14,349 nt of DNA, taken from contig JAGCMG010000106.1 of assembly GCA_017646555.1 (NCBI GenBank), positions 1 through 14,349 on the forward strand. The letters run 5' to 3'. The DNA is from Clostridia bacterium. Its GTDB lineage: Bacteria > Bacillota > Clostridia > Christensenellales > Borkfalkiaceae. The first letter of the stretch is position 1, and each line of letters opens with the position of its first letter. Positions 1 to 9,000 of the stretch are shown here, piece after piece. The notes beneath the pieces are model-generated. The model had not been told where the DNA came from. It saw only the letters and a program-made list of their open reading frames with translations, and ran no database searches. Position numbers and translations under genes: made by a program.

Positions 1-1239
1 AGCAACTTGAATAACTGGTTCTGGGAATTCCATGTTTTCAAGGATAATAGGTGCGTTTTCAGCACAAAGAGTATCACCGGTAGTGGTATCTTTAAGACCT
101 ACGATAGCGCAAATATCGCCTGAATAAATTTCTTCAACTTCTTCTCTGTGGTTTGCGTGCATCTTAACGATACGGCCGATTCTTTCTCTCTTACCCTTGG
201 TTGAGTTATAAACGTAAGAACCTGCTTGCATTACGCCCGAGTATGAACGGAAGAAAGCAAGTTTACCTACGAACGGGTCAGCAGCGATTTTGAACGCTAA
301 ACCTGAGAACGGTTCGTCGTCAGAAGTCTTTCTTTCTTGTTCTTCACCCTTTGGAGTAGTACCTTTAATGTGGTCTACGTCAATAGGCGCAGGGAGATAT
401 GCGCAGATTGCGTCGAGAAGGTTTTGTACACCCTTGTTCTTGTACGAAGAACCGCAAAGAACTGGGATAACCTTCATAGCAATTGTTGCTTTTCTTAAAC
501 CAACTTTGATTTCTTCAATAGAAAGGTCGCCTTCTTCAAAGAACTTTTCCATTAAAGCGTCGTCCGATTCAGCAGCCGCTTCAACGATAGCCATACGTGC
601 TTCTTCTACAGCGTCAGCCATATCAGCAGGAACGTCGGTTACGTTTACGTCTTTACCAAGGTCGTCCATATAGATAAACGCTTTTCTTTCGATAACGTCT
701 ACTACGCCCTTGAAGGTATCTTCCTTACCGATAGGCATTACTATCGGAAGTGCGTTTGCCTTTAATCTGTCTTTCATCATATTAATAGCGTTTTCAAAGT
801 CAGCGCCGTTAATATCCATTTTGTTGATGTAAGCGATTCTTGGAACTTTGTATTTGTCAGCCTGACGCCAAACGGTTTCAGACTGAGGTTGAACACCGCC
901 TTTAGCACAGAAAGTTGCAACAGTGCCGTCTAATACACGGAGCGAACGTTCAACTTCTACGGTAAAGTCTACGTGACCCGGGGTGTCGATAATGTTAATG
1001 TTATGAGCAACACCGTTATATTCCCATTGGCAGGTGGTTGCTGCAGAAGTAATGGTTATACCTCTTTCTTGTTCTTGAACCATCCAGTCCATGGTTGCAG
1101 CACCGTCGTGCGTTTCACCGATTTTGTGAGTTCTACCAGTGTAGAACAAAATTCTTTCGGTGGTGGTAGTTTTCCCTGCGTCGATGTGCGCCATAATACC
1201 GATATTTCTGGTAACTTTCAAATCAAATTGTCTTGGCAT
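1..1239 (-). CDS. fusA: Elongation factor G, N-terminal 413 codons (gene runs off the left edge)
   Basis: EF-G is the GTPase that drives ribosomal translocation and, with RRF, recycles ribosomes. The visible part begins MPRQFDLKVTRNIGIMAHID and carries the full G domain: P-loop AHIDAGKT (residues 17-24), the switch I stretch RGITIT, DTPGH, NKMD and a G5 motif GSSYKNKG. Domain II follows (AFKIAADPFVGKLAFFR, then TGDTLC). Domains III-V lie outside the window; the family is about 690 residues long, so roughly 60 percent is present. The ATG at 1237-1239 is preceded by GGGGAG at 8 nt spacing. The gene starts 16 nt after the rpsG stop and is clearly co-transcribed with it. Frame is intact to base 1. 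The G-domain motifs make this translational EF-G rather than a tetracycline-resistance protein. Confidence 0.97.
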   Translation of the reverse strand, partial: MPRQFDLKVTRNIGIMAHIDAGKTTTTERILFYTGRTHKIGETHDGAATMDWMVQEQERGITITSAATTCQWEYNGVAHNINIIDTPGHVDFTVEVERSLRVLDGTVATFCAKGGVQPQSETVWRQADKYKVPRIAYINKMDINGADFENAINMMKDRLKANALPIVMPIGKEDTFKGVVDVIERKAFIYMDDLGKDVNVTDVPADMADAVEEARMAIVEAAAESDDALMEKFFEEGDLSIEEIKVGLRKATIAMKVIPVLCGSSYKNKGVQNLLDAICAYLPAPIDVDHIKGTTPKGEEQERKTSDDEPFSGLAFKIAADPFVGKLAFFRSYSGVMQAGSYVYNSTKGKRERIGRIVKMHANHREEVEEIYSGDICAIVGLKDTTTGDTLCAENAPIILENMEFPEPVIQVA

Positions 1240-1255
1240 TATCTATACTCCCCAA

Positions 1256-1726
1256 TTAAAATTTGAAATGAGCAAAAGCACGATTTGCTTCAGCCATTCT
1301 GTGAGTGTCTTCTTTCTTCTTAACAGCAGCGCCCGTATTATTGAAAGCGTCCATTAATTCGCCTGCAAGTTTAGAAGCCATTTCTCTTTCACTTCTCTTT
1401 CTTGCTGCTATAACGAGCCAACGGATAGCGAGCGTTTGTCTTCTTTCTTCTCTGATTTCGAGCGGAACTTGATAGTTTGCACCGCCGACTCTTCTTGCTT
1501 TAACTTCAACCATCGGTTTGATGTTTTCAAGCGCTTGGTTGAAAATTTCCATAGGTTCTTGACCTAATTTAGCGGACATTTTTTCGAAAGCATCATATAC
1601 GATACCTTGCGCAATGCCCTTTTTACCGTCGAGCATAACTTGGTTAATTACCTTGGTTACAACTTTGCTGTTGTACATTGGATCTGGTAATACGTCTCTC
1701 TTCGGAACATTACCTCTTCTTGGCAT
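1256..1726 (-). CDS. rpsG: 30S ribosomal protein S7
   Basis: S7 is a primary 16S rRNA binder that nucleates assembly of the 30S head and lines the E site. The product is 156 residues, the usual length, starting MPRRGNVPKRDVLPDPMY. It contains the conserved ARRVGGANYQVP stretch, the RWLVIAARKR helix, and the C-terminal HRMAEANRAFAHFKF. The ATG at 1724-1726 sits behind an AAGGAGG ribosome binding site (1734-1740). It is the second gene of the str cluster, 177 nt downstream of rpsL and 16 nt upstream of fusA. In E. coli S7 represses its own operon by binding the rpsL-rpsG spacer; the spacer here is long and structured (see that entry), but the same control is only inferred. Confidence 0.98.
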   Translation of the reverse strand: MPRRGNVPKRDVLPDPMYNSKVVTKVINQVMLDGKKGIAQGIVYDAFEKMSAKLGQEPMEIFNQALENIKPMVEVKARRVGGANYQVPLEIREERRQTLAIRWLVIAARKRSEREMASKLAGELMDAFNNTGAAVKKKEDTHRMAEANRAFAHFKF

Positions 1727-1751
1727 GTCTAATCCTCCTTTAAATTTTTTT

Positions 1752-1878
1752 GCGTTTTTACGCGTTTTGGGATAACCCTGTACGGCTATCGCTTAACCCT
1801 TTTGGGAAGCGAACCTTCTACCTTGCGGTATACTGCCTACTTTTTCGGGCTGTTATTTGAAATCCGAAATTAAGTAGG
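1752..1878 (-). promoter_or_regulatory. Structured rpsL-rpsG intercistronic RNA (possible S7 control element)
   Basis: The 177-nt spacer between rpsL and rpsG is not coding. Read as minus-strand RNA it forms, in order: a hairpin of 7 + 6 bp around a 2-nt bulge (arms 1872-1878/1836-1842 and 1864-1869/1843-1848, 15-nt loop); a hairpin of 4 + 5 + 3 bp with AU and UU bulges and an AAAA loop (1784-1815, one G-U pair); a small GGG/CCC hairpin (1769-1778); and a GCGU/ACGC hairpin with an AAAA loop (1752-1763). No U-tract follows any of them, so they do not look like terminators. Position matches the E. coli S7 autoregulatory site. Function is inferred. Confidence 0.5.
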
Positions 1879-1903
1879 TAAACGGCTACAATCAAGTTAA
1901 AAA

Positions 1904-2275
1904 TTACTTGCTCTTTTTAGCGCCGTATTTAGATCTCGATTGTTTACGTTTTGCAACGCCTGCGGTGTCGAGCGCACCACGGATGATGTGATATCTTACA
2001 CCAGGTAAGTCCTTAACTCTCCCACCACGGATTAAAACCGAACTGTGTTCTTGTAAGTTGTGACCTTCACCTGGGATGTAAACGATACCTTCACCTTTGT
2101 TTGTCAAACGTACTCTGGCAATTTTACGAAGTGCAGAGTTAGGCTTTTTAGGGGTAGTCGTGGTTACCGATAAACAAACGCCACGCTTTTGTGGACATTC
2201 ATCTAAAATCGGAGACTTTGACTTGAAAGTGATTTTCTTTCTGCCTTGTCTGATTAACTGGTTGATTGTTGGCAT
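1904..2275 (-). CDS. rpsL: 30S ribosomal protein S12
   Basis: S12 sits at the decoding centre of the 30S subunit and influences tRNA selection accuracy. The product is 123 residues, normal for the family. It contains CPQKRGVC (27-34), TPKKPNSALRK (41-51) and GGRVKDLPGVRYH (84-96). Residues Lys43 and Lys88, whose substitution gives streptomycin resistance, are both lysine, so this copy looks streptomycin-sensitive. Asp89, the site methylthiolated by RimO in other bacteria, is present. The ATG at 2273-2275 follows an AAGGAGGT ribosome binding site (2281-2288). It is the first gene of the str cluster, with its own promoter at 2378-2406 and a leader carrying two hairpins. The L7Ae-like gene often found between rpoC and rpsL in Firmicutes is absent. 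Confidence 0.98.
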   Translation of the reverse strand: MPTINQLIRQGRKKITFKSKSPILDECPQKRGVCLSVTTTTPKKPNSALRKIARVRLTNKGEGIVYIPGEGHNLQEHSSVLIRGGRVKDLPGVRYHIIRGALDTAGVAKRKQSRSKYGAKKSK

Positions 2276-2305
2276 ATCTTACCTCCTTGTGATTTTCGGA
2301 TATTC

Positions 2306-2324
2306 AAAAAACGGTTTCCCGTTT
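2306..2324 (-). terminator. Terminator-like hairpin (possible attenuator) in the rpsL leader
   Basis: In minus-strand RNA, AAACGG (2324-2319), a GAAA tetraloop and CCGTTT (2314-2309) form a 6-bp hairpin whose 3' arm runs on into further U residues, giving U6 in all, ending at 2306. It lies about 30 nt upstream of the rpsL start codon and downstream of the rpsL promoter. The shape is that of a weak intrinsic terminator placed where an attenuator would be. Only half of the stem is G-C and the U-tract is short, so it may simply stabilise the leader. I see no competing antiterminator of comparable length. Confidence 0.35.
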
Positions 2325-2344
2325 AAAGAAGTCTTTTTTTAGTG

Positions 2345-2374
2345 TCAGGCTACGGCTTTTTTACCGTAACCTGA
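2345..2374 (-). promoter_or_regulatory. 5'-terminal hairpin of the rpsL mRNA
   Basis: The arms 2364-2374 and 2345-2355 pair over 11 positions (one G-U) around an 8-nt A-rich loop. The predicted transcription start from the promoter at 2378-2406 falls at about 2371-2372, inside or at the edge of the 5' arm, so at least 8-9 bp would form at the very end of the transcript. A 5'-end hairpin typically protects mRNA from decay that starts at the 5' end. It is followed by A residues, not a U-tract, so it is not a terminator. Confidence 0.6.
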
Positions 2375-2377
2375 ACT

Positions 2378-2406
2378 ATTTTACCATTTTTATACGGTTT
2401 AGTCAA
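2378..2406 (-). promoter_or_regulatory. Promoter of the rpsL-rpsG-fusA cluster
   Basis: On the minus strand a TTGACT -35 box (2401-2406) and a TAAAAT -10 box (2378-2383) are separated by exactly 17 bp; each matches five of six consensus positions. A TTAC/GTAA inverted repeat (2411-2421) lies just upstream of the -35. The str genes can therefore be transcribed independently of rpoBC. Confidence 0.75.
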
Positions 2407-2432
2407 ACGATTACACCGTAATTTTGTTTTTT

Positions 2433-2447
2433 CCCTTTATAAAAGGG
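2433..2447 (-). other. Hairpin just after rpoC
   Basis: CCCTTT and AAAGGG arms form a 6-bp stem with a 3-nt loop starting 6 nt after the rpoC stop codon. In minus-strand RNA it is followed by A residues rather than U, so it is not an ordinary intrinsic terminator. It may act as a 3' processing or stability hairpin. Together with the lack of any other terminator in the gap, it suggests rpoBC transcripts can run on into rpsL. Confidence 0.45.
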
Positions 2448-2452
2448 ATTTA

Positions 2453-5400
2453 TTATTCTTCTTCACCGTTGTAACTTGGTGCTACAGTGAGTGGAGAAAG
2501 TCTTTTGTATTGTTCAACGCCAGTACCTGCAGGTATGGTCTTACCGATAATAACGTTTTCTTTTAAGCCTACTAACGGGTCAATCTTATTCTTGATTGCC
2601 GCGTCAGTTAAAACGCTGGTCGTTTCTTGGAATGACGCTGCCGATAAGAAACTTTCGGTTGCAAGTGCCGTATCGGTTATACCGAGTAACGCTCTCTTAC
2701 CGATTGCAGGGCGCTTGCCAGCCATAACGGCTTCAAGGTTCTTTTCTTCAAAGCGGAAAAGGTCAACCTTTTCACCCGGTAAAATATCGGTGTCGCCTGG
2801 GTTTTCGATAAGAACTTTCTTAAGCATTTGCCTAATGATAATTTCAACGTGTTTATCGTTAATTTCTACCGATTGCGAACGGTATACTTTTTGAACTTCT
2901 TGTAAAATGTAATCTTGAACGCCTTTTACGCCTTGCGTCTTTAAGATATCTTGTGGATATGCAGAACCGTTGGTTAAAATCGTACCTGGGAACACCTTAT
3001 CACCGTCTTTAACGATAACGCCAGTGCCGAACGGAACGTCGATATCTTTCGCTGAGCCGTCAGCCTTTTCGATTACGATATGAGTGAGTTTATCTTTTTC
3101 AACGATACGCGCAATACCCGTGTCTTCACAAACGATTGCAGCGTGTTTTGGCTTTCTTGCTTCAAAGAGTTCTTCAACTCTAGGAAGACCTTGCGTAATA
3201 TCTTCGGTTGATGCGATACCACCGGTGTGGAACGTTCTCATGGTTAACTGAGTACCAGGTTCACCGATTGATTGAGCAGCGATAACGCCTACTGCTTCAC
3301 CAAGTCTTACAGGTTTGCCGTTAGACATATCTTTACCGTAACATTTAGCACATACGCCGTTCTTGCACTTACAAGTGAAGATGCTTCTAATTTCAACTTC
3401 GGTAATACCTGCAGCGTCGATTGCTTTTGCAGTATCGTCGGTAATCATAGTATCAGCAGGAACGATAACTTCACCAGTTTCTGGGTGAACTACTGCACCT
3501 ACGGTAAATCTACCTTTAATTCTGTCAACGAGTGATTCTACAACCTTACCGTTAGCGTTTAAGATAGCAGAAATCTTCGTACCCTTAGCCTTTTCGCCAA
3601 GTGATGAGAAACAGTCGTCTTCGGTAACTACAACTTCGTGCGAAACGTCAACTAAACGACGGGTTAAGTAACCAGAGTTAGCCGTTTTAAGAGCCGTATC
3701 GGCCATACCTTTACGACCACCGTGTGAAGAAATAAAGTATTCAAGGATAGTTAAGCCTTCACGGAAGTTTGATTTAACCGGTACTTCAATGGTACGACCA
3801 GTCGGGTCAGCCATGTTACCACGCATTGCGGCAAGCTGTTTAATTTGGTCGATAGAACCACGGGCGCCTGAGTCAGCCATCATCCAAATCGGGTTGAAAT
3901 CGTCAAGCGTTTTCTTAAGTTCTTCAGTAACGTCTTGGGTTGCCTTTGACCAAATACCGATAACCTTTTTATATCTTTCGTTTTCGGTAATGTAACCACG
4001 CTTGTGGAATTTATTAATCTTTAATACTTCCTTATCAGCGATTTCAAGTATGCCTTTCTTTGTTGCAGGAACGTGCATATCGAATACGGAAGTAGTGATT
4101 GATGCAATAGTAGAATACTTATAACCGAGTGCTTTAATTCTATCGAGAACTTCACCAGTCGTTTTAGCACCGTGAACTTTGAAACTGTGGTCAACGATTT
4201 CAGAAAGTTTCTTCTTTTTAACCACGTAGTCAACTTCGTACGCTAAATAATCTTCGTCTTTTTCTCTTTTTACGATACCCAAATCTTGTGGGATGTTTTG
4301 GTTGAAAATAATTCTACCTACGGTAGTTTTAACTCTACCCGTCACTACATTACCTGACGGAGCAGTTACCGTACGACGAACGAAGATTTCATCTTGAAGA
4401 CCAACGGTTTTAAGTTGATAAGCCATAATCGCTTCGTCTTCAGAAGTGTATAAATGTCCTTCGTAAAGTTCACCGTTTTCGTCTTCACGCTTATTTGCGT
4501 TATATTTTTTACCAATTTCACGTCTAACAAGGGTTAAATAGTAAGCACCCATAACCATATCTTGTGACGGATTCATAACAGGGTTACCGTCAGCAAGTTT
4601 TAAGATATTGTTAGATGCAAGCATTAAGAATCTTGCTTCGGCTTGCGCTTCGATTGAAAGTGGCACGTGAATAGCCATTTGGTCACCGTCGAAGTCCGCG
4701 TTAAACGCACCACAAACTAACGGGTGAAGTTTAATTGCTCTACCTTCGATAAGTACAGGTTCAAACGCTTGAATAGAAAGTCTATGAAGTGTAGGCGCAC
4801 GGTTTAAAAGAACAGGGTGTTCTTTAATAACTTCTTCTAAAATATCCCATACTTCAGGGCGTTTTCTATCAACGTCGTTTTTAGCGGCACGGTGATTTTC
4901 AGAAATGTGTTTTTCTAAAAGTTTTGCCATAACGAACGGTTTGAAAAGTTCGATAGCCATTTCTTTAGGAAGACCACATTGATAAAGTTTAAGTTCAGGA
5001 CCTACTACGATAACTGAACGACCAGAGAAGTCTACACGCTTACCTAAAAGGTTTTGACGGAAACGACCTTGCTTACCTTTAAGCATTTGTGATAAAGACT
5101 TAAGCGCTCTATTAGACGCACCCTTAACAGGCGAAGCCTTTTTGTCGTTTTCGATAAGAGCGTCAACTGCTTCTTGAAGCATTCTCTTTTCGTTTCTTAT
5201 CATAATATCAGGCGAGCCGTATTCGATATACTTTTTCAAACGGTTATTTCTGTTGATAACGCGTCTATAAAGTTCGTTAAGGTCAGACGCAGCAAATCTA
5301 CCACCGTCTAATGCAACGAGTGGACGAATATTTGCAGGAAGAACTGGAAGAACGTCTAAAATCATCCATTCAGGCTTATTCTTGCTTCTTCTGAACGCTT

Positions 5401-6037
5401 CTACGATTTCGATACGCTTAACGGCTCTCATTCTCTTTTGAGAAGACCCGCTTTCGTTAATAATTTTACGGAGTTTTTCCGCTTCTGCATCAAGGTCGAT
5501 AGCCATTAAAAGTTCTTTAATTGCTTCTGCACCAAGACCCGTTTTAAATGAACCGTAACCATACTTGATTTCGTTATTCATTTTTTCAAGGTCGTTCATT
5601 ACTTGCTTATATTGAAGCGGAGTATTACCTGGGTCGAGAACCACGTGGAGATTGAAAGCCAAAATGCCTTCAATTTCCTTCGGGCTCATATCGAGTATTA
5701 AGTTAATTTTAGAATTTTTGTACCACGCGTGCGCAACGGGAGCAGCAAGTTCAATATGCCCCATTCTTTCGCGACGAACTGCTTTTTTAGTGAGTTCAAC
5801 GCCACACTTATCGCACACGATACCTTTATAACGTGGACCGCGGTACTTGCCACAATGGCATTGATAATCGTTTACAGGTCCGAAAATTCTTTCACAGAAT
5901 AAACCACCCATTTCAGGTTTTTGAGTTCTGTAGTTAATGGTTTCAGACTTAGTAACTTCACCGTACGACCATTCCCTAATTCTTTCAGGGGATGCAACGC
6001 CTATTTGTATTGAATCAAAATTGTTAAGTTCAAACAT
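2453..6037 (-). CDS. rpoC: DNA-directed RNA polymerase subunit beta'
   Basis: Beta' forms one pincer of RNA polymerase and carries the catalytic magnesium site. The product is 1194 residues, close to other Firmicute beta' chains and without the large insertion of the E. coli protein. Visible landmarks: the N-terminal zinc ribbon with Cys60, Cys62, Cys75 and Cys78; the catalytic loop NADFDGDQ at 446-453, with Asp448, Asp450 and Asp452 holding magnesium; the trigger-loop region HGGRKGMADTALKT; and the second zinc site with Cys809, Cys889, Cys896 and Cys899. The C-terminus ends in an acidic GEEE. The ATG at 6035-6037 follows a GGGGAGGA ribosome binding site (6047-6054) that begins just after the rpoB stop, an 18-nt gap, so the two genes form one operon. 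No frameshift is seen. Confidence 0.99.
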   Translation of the reverse strand: MFELNNFDSIQIGVASPERIREWSYGEVTKSETINYRTQKPEMGGLFCERIFGPVNDYQCHCGKYRGPRYKGIVCDKCGVELTKKAVRRERMGHIELAAPVAHAWYKNSKINLILDMSPKEIEGILAFNLHVVLDPGNTPLQYKQVMNDLEKMNNEIKYGYGSFKTGLGAEAIKELLMAIDLDAEAEKLRKIINESGSSQKRMRAVKRIEIVEAFRRSKNKPEWMILDVLPVLPANIRPLVALDGGRFAASDLNELYRRVINRNNRLKKYIEYGSPDIMIRNEKRMLQEAVDALIENDKKASPVKGASNRALKSLSQMLKGKQGRFRQNLLGKRVDFSGRSVIVVGPELKLYQCGLPKEMAIELFKPFVMAKLLEKHISENHRAAKNDVDRKRPEVWDILEEVIKEHPVLLNRAPTLHRLSIQAFEPVLIEGRAIKLHPLVCGAFNADFDGDQMAIHVPLSIEAQAEARFLMLASNNILKLADGNPVMNPSQDMVMGAYYLTLVRREIGKKYNANKREDENGELYEGHLYTSEDEAIMAYQLKTVGLQDEIFVRRTVTAPSGNVVTGRVKTTVGRIIFNQNIPQDLGIVKREKDEDYLAYEVDYVVKKKKLSEIVDHSFKVHGAKTTGEVLDRIKALGYKYSTIASITTSVFDMHVPATKKGILEIADKEVLKINKFHKRGYITENERYKKVIGIWSKATQDVTEELKKTLDDFNPIWMMADSGARGSIDQIKQLAAMRGNMADPTGRTIEVPVKSNFREGLTILEYFISSHGGRKGMADTALKTANSGYLTRRLVDVSHEVVVTEDDCFSSLGEKAKGTKISAILNANGKVVESLVDRIKGRFTVGAVVHPETGEVIVPADTMITDDTAKAIDAAGITEVEIRSIFTCKCKNGVCAKCYGKDMSNGKPVRLGEAVGVIAAQSIGEPGTQLTMRTFHTGGIASTEDITQGLPRVEELFEARKPKHAAIVCEDTGIARIVEKDKLTHIVIEKADGSAKDIDVPFGTGVIVKDGDKVFPGTILTNGSAYPQDILKTQGVKGVQDYILQEVQKVYRSQSVEINDKHVEIIIRQMLKKVLIENPGDTDILPGEKVDLFRFEEKNLEAVMAGKRPAIGKRALLGITDTALATESFLSAASFQETTSVLTDAAIKNKIDPLVGLKENVIIGKTIPAGTGVEQYKRLSPLTVAPSYNGEEE

Positions 6038-6056
6038 TAATCAGTATCCTCCCCTA

Positions 6057-9000
6057 TTAGTTTTCGTCGTCGCTGAAATCGTCAGCAAACATATCGTCAA
6101 TATCGTTATCGAATAAATCTTCCGTGCCGTCAGGTATGGTGGTGTCAATAACGTCGTCGTCATCACTGAATAAGTCTTTCGACATAAAGTCAAAGCCGTC
6201 AAAGTCAGGTTCTGTAACGTCGTAATTTTCAATTTCCGCATCAGTCGGAACTTCGATTTCGCCGATTTCGCCTTTATATTTAGGCATATCTGGTTCGTTA
6301 TCTTCTTCAAGATATTTGAGTGAAAGTTCTTCTTTTTCAGAAGTTAATACCTTCATATCAAGCGCTAAACTTTGGAGTTCTTTCATAAGAACTTTGAACG
6401 ATTCTGGAATACCAGGTTCGCCAATATTTTTACCGCAAACGATAGATTGATAAGTCTTATCTCTACCGTAAATATCGTCAGATTTAACGGTTAAAATTTC
6501 TTGTAAGATGTGAGCAGCGCCGTATGCTTCAAGCGCCCAAACTTCCATTTCACCGAAACGTTGACCACCCTTTTGTGCTTTACCGCCAAGAGGTTGTTGC
6601 GTTACTAAACTGTATGGACCAGTTGAACGAGCGTGCATCTTATCGTCAACAAGGTGGTGAAGTTTAATCATATACATTTGACCAACCGTCGCTCTATTTT
6701 CAAACGGTTCGCCAGTTCTTCCGTCGTAAAGTTGAATTTTACCGTCAACTTCGCCGTCCGGATTTAAGATATAGTTTTTAGCAAGAAGTTCCTTAATATC
6801 TTCTTCCTTTGCGCCGTCGAATACAGGGGTTGCAATCTTCCAACCAAGTTGTTTACAAGCAAGACCCAAGTGCACTTCAAGCACCTGACCGATATTCATA
6901 CGAGAAGGAACGCCGAGTGGGTTAAGTACGATTTGAAGTGGCGTACCGTCAGCCAAGAACGGCATATCGCTTTCAGGTAAAATTCTTGAAACGATACCCT
7001 TGTTACCGTGACGACCTGCCATCTTATCGCCGATAGAGATTTTTCTCTTTTGTGCGATATATACGCGTACTTCTTTGTTAACCCCCGGAGGAAGTTCGTC
7101 TTTTTTACTGCGTTCGAATACTTTAACGTCTACGACTATACCGCCTTCGCCGTTTTTAACCTTTTCGGAAGTATCTTTAACGTCTCTTTCGTTGTTACCT
7201 AAAATAGCGCGTAAAAGTCTAACTTCAGGGGTTGCTTCTTGTTCGCCCTTAGGTGTAACTTTACCAACTAAAATATCGTTAGGCTTAACTTCGGTACCAA
7301 CTCTTACGATACCGTTTTCATCAAGATTTTTAAGTGCTTCTTCAGAAAGGTTTGGAATTTCACGCGTAATTTCTTCTTCGCCAAGTTTAGTATCTCTTGC
7401 CGAAACCTTCTTTTCTTCGATATGTATCGAAGTGAACGCGTCTTCTCTTACTAATTTTTCCGATAAGAGTATAGCGTCTTCGTAGTTGTAACCTTCCCAC
7501 GACATAAAGCCGATGAGAATATTTTTACCGAGTGCAAGTTCGCCGTTTTTAGTAGCAGGACCGTCAGCGATAATATCGCCTTTTTTCACTCTTTCGCCTA
7601 CGTCTACGATAGGTTTTTGGTTAAGACAAGTGCCTGCGTTACTACGTTCAAATTTCTTTAATACGTATTCACGGTCGTTACCTTCGTCGTCGGTAATAAC
7701 AATCATATCACTTGAAACGCTCTTAACGATACCGTCTTTTTTAGCGGTAGCCATAACGCCTGAGTCGTAAGCGATTTTCGCTTCGATACCAGTCGCTACG
7801 ATAGCGTTTTCAGGATTTAAGAGTGGTACTGCCTGACGTTGCATGTTTGAACCCATGAGCGCACGGGAAGTATCGTCGTTTTCAAGGAACGGAATAAGTG
7901 CAGTTGCAACCGAAATAACTTGCTTAGGAGAAACGTCCATATAGTCGATTTCTTCTCTTGGTGCTTGCGTGATTTCATCACGGCGACGGCACGCAACGCG
8001 TTCGTTTACGAAGTGACCGTTTTCGTCGATTTCTTCGTTTGCTTGCGCAACGGTGTACTTATCTTCTTCGTCAGCGGCAAGATATTCAACCTTGTCAGTA
8101 ACTACCGGACGACCTTCTTCGTCCCTTTCTACTTTTCTATAAGCCGATTCGATAAAACCGAATTCGTTAATTTTTGCATATGAAGTAAGCGAGTTAATAA
8201 GACCGATATTTTGACCTTCAGGCGTTTCAATCGGACACATTCTTCCGTAGTGGGTGTGGTTAATATCACGCACTTCGTTACTTGCTCTATCACGAGTTAA
8301 ACCACCAGGACCTAACGCTGATAACTTTCTCTTGTGCGTAAGTTCAGCAATCGGGTTAGTTTGGTCCATAAATTGTGATAATTGTGAAGAACCGAAGAAT
8401 TCTTTAATTGCAGCGCCAACAGGTTTAACGTTAATTAAACTGGTAGGCGTAACGTCGCTTGCATTTTGCGTACCCATACGTTCTTTGATGATTTTTTCAA
8501 GACGGGTAACGCCGATTCTAAATTGATTTTGTAATAATTCACCAACCGACTTAACGCGTCTATTTGCTAAGTGGTCAATGTTATCAACCGTACCGATATT
8601 GTCGTTAAGGTCAAGGTTTACAGAAACTGACGCAACGATATCGTCAACGGTAATATGTTTATGATTTAACTTGTCGATAAGAGGACGGATAGTCTTACGA
8701 AGTTCAGCGTCAAGCTTGAATTCGCCGTCGCCGTCTAAAAGTTCGATAAATGTCTTACAAGCCTCAACGAACTTGCATCTTATATCGCTATTTTTAAGTC
8801 TAATTTTCTTATCTTCAGGTTTTTCGTCGACAGCAGATACGTCGAATTTTTCGAAAAGATAGAACATTTCGTTGATTTCTTTCTTGTATTCTTGCGCGAT
8901 TTCTTCAACCGAAAATTCAGTTGCCTTATTAGCGATTTCTCTTGCAAATTTAAGAGACGGATAGTAAACGGTATCTAAAAGGCCGAACTTTCTTGCATCT

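Noticed and set aside
290..673. Plus-strand open frame of 127 codons inside fusA
   Set aside because: It is fully antisense to fusA, serine-rich from the reverse complement of acidic codons, resembles no family and lacks a ribosome binding site.
1867..1895. Internal promoter TTGATT-17-TAATTT in the rpsL-rpsG spacer
   Set aside because: The -10 matches only four of six positions and lies within the arms of a 13-bp hairpin, which explains the sequence better.
2433..2447. Intrinsic terminator after rpoC
   Set aside because: The hairpin is followed by A residues in the rpoC transcript; no U-tract.
2487..2894. Plus-strand open frame of 135 codons inside rpoC, and similar ones inside rpoB (for example 7075-7485)
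   Set aside because: All are antisense to strongly conserved coding sequence, with low-complexity Ser/Phe-rich translations and no initiation signals; explained by codon bias of the real genes.
4021..4233. Minus-strand open frame of 70 codons inside rpoC
   Set aside because: It is an alternative frame of rpoC on the same strand, without a ribosome binding site or recognisable product.
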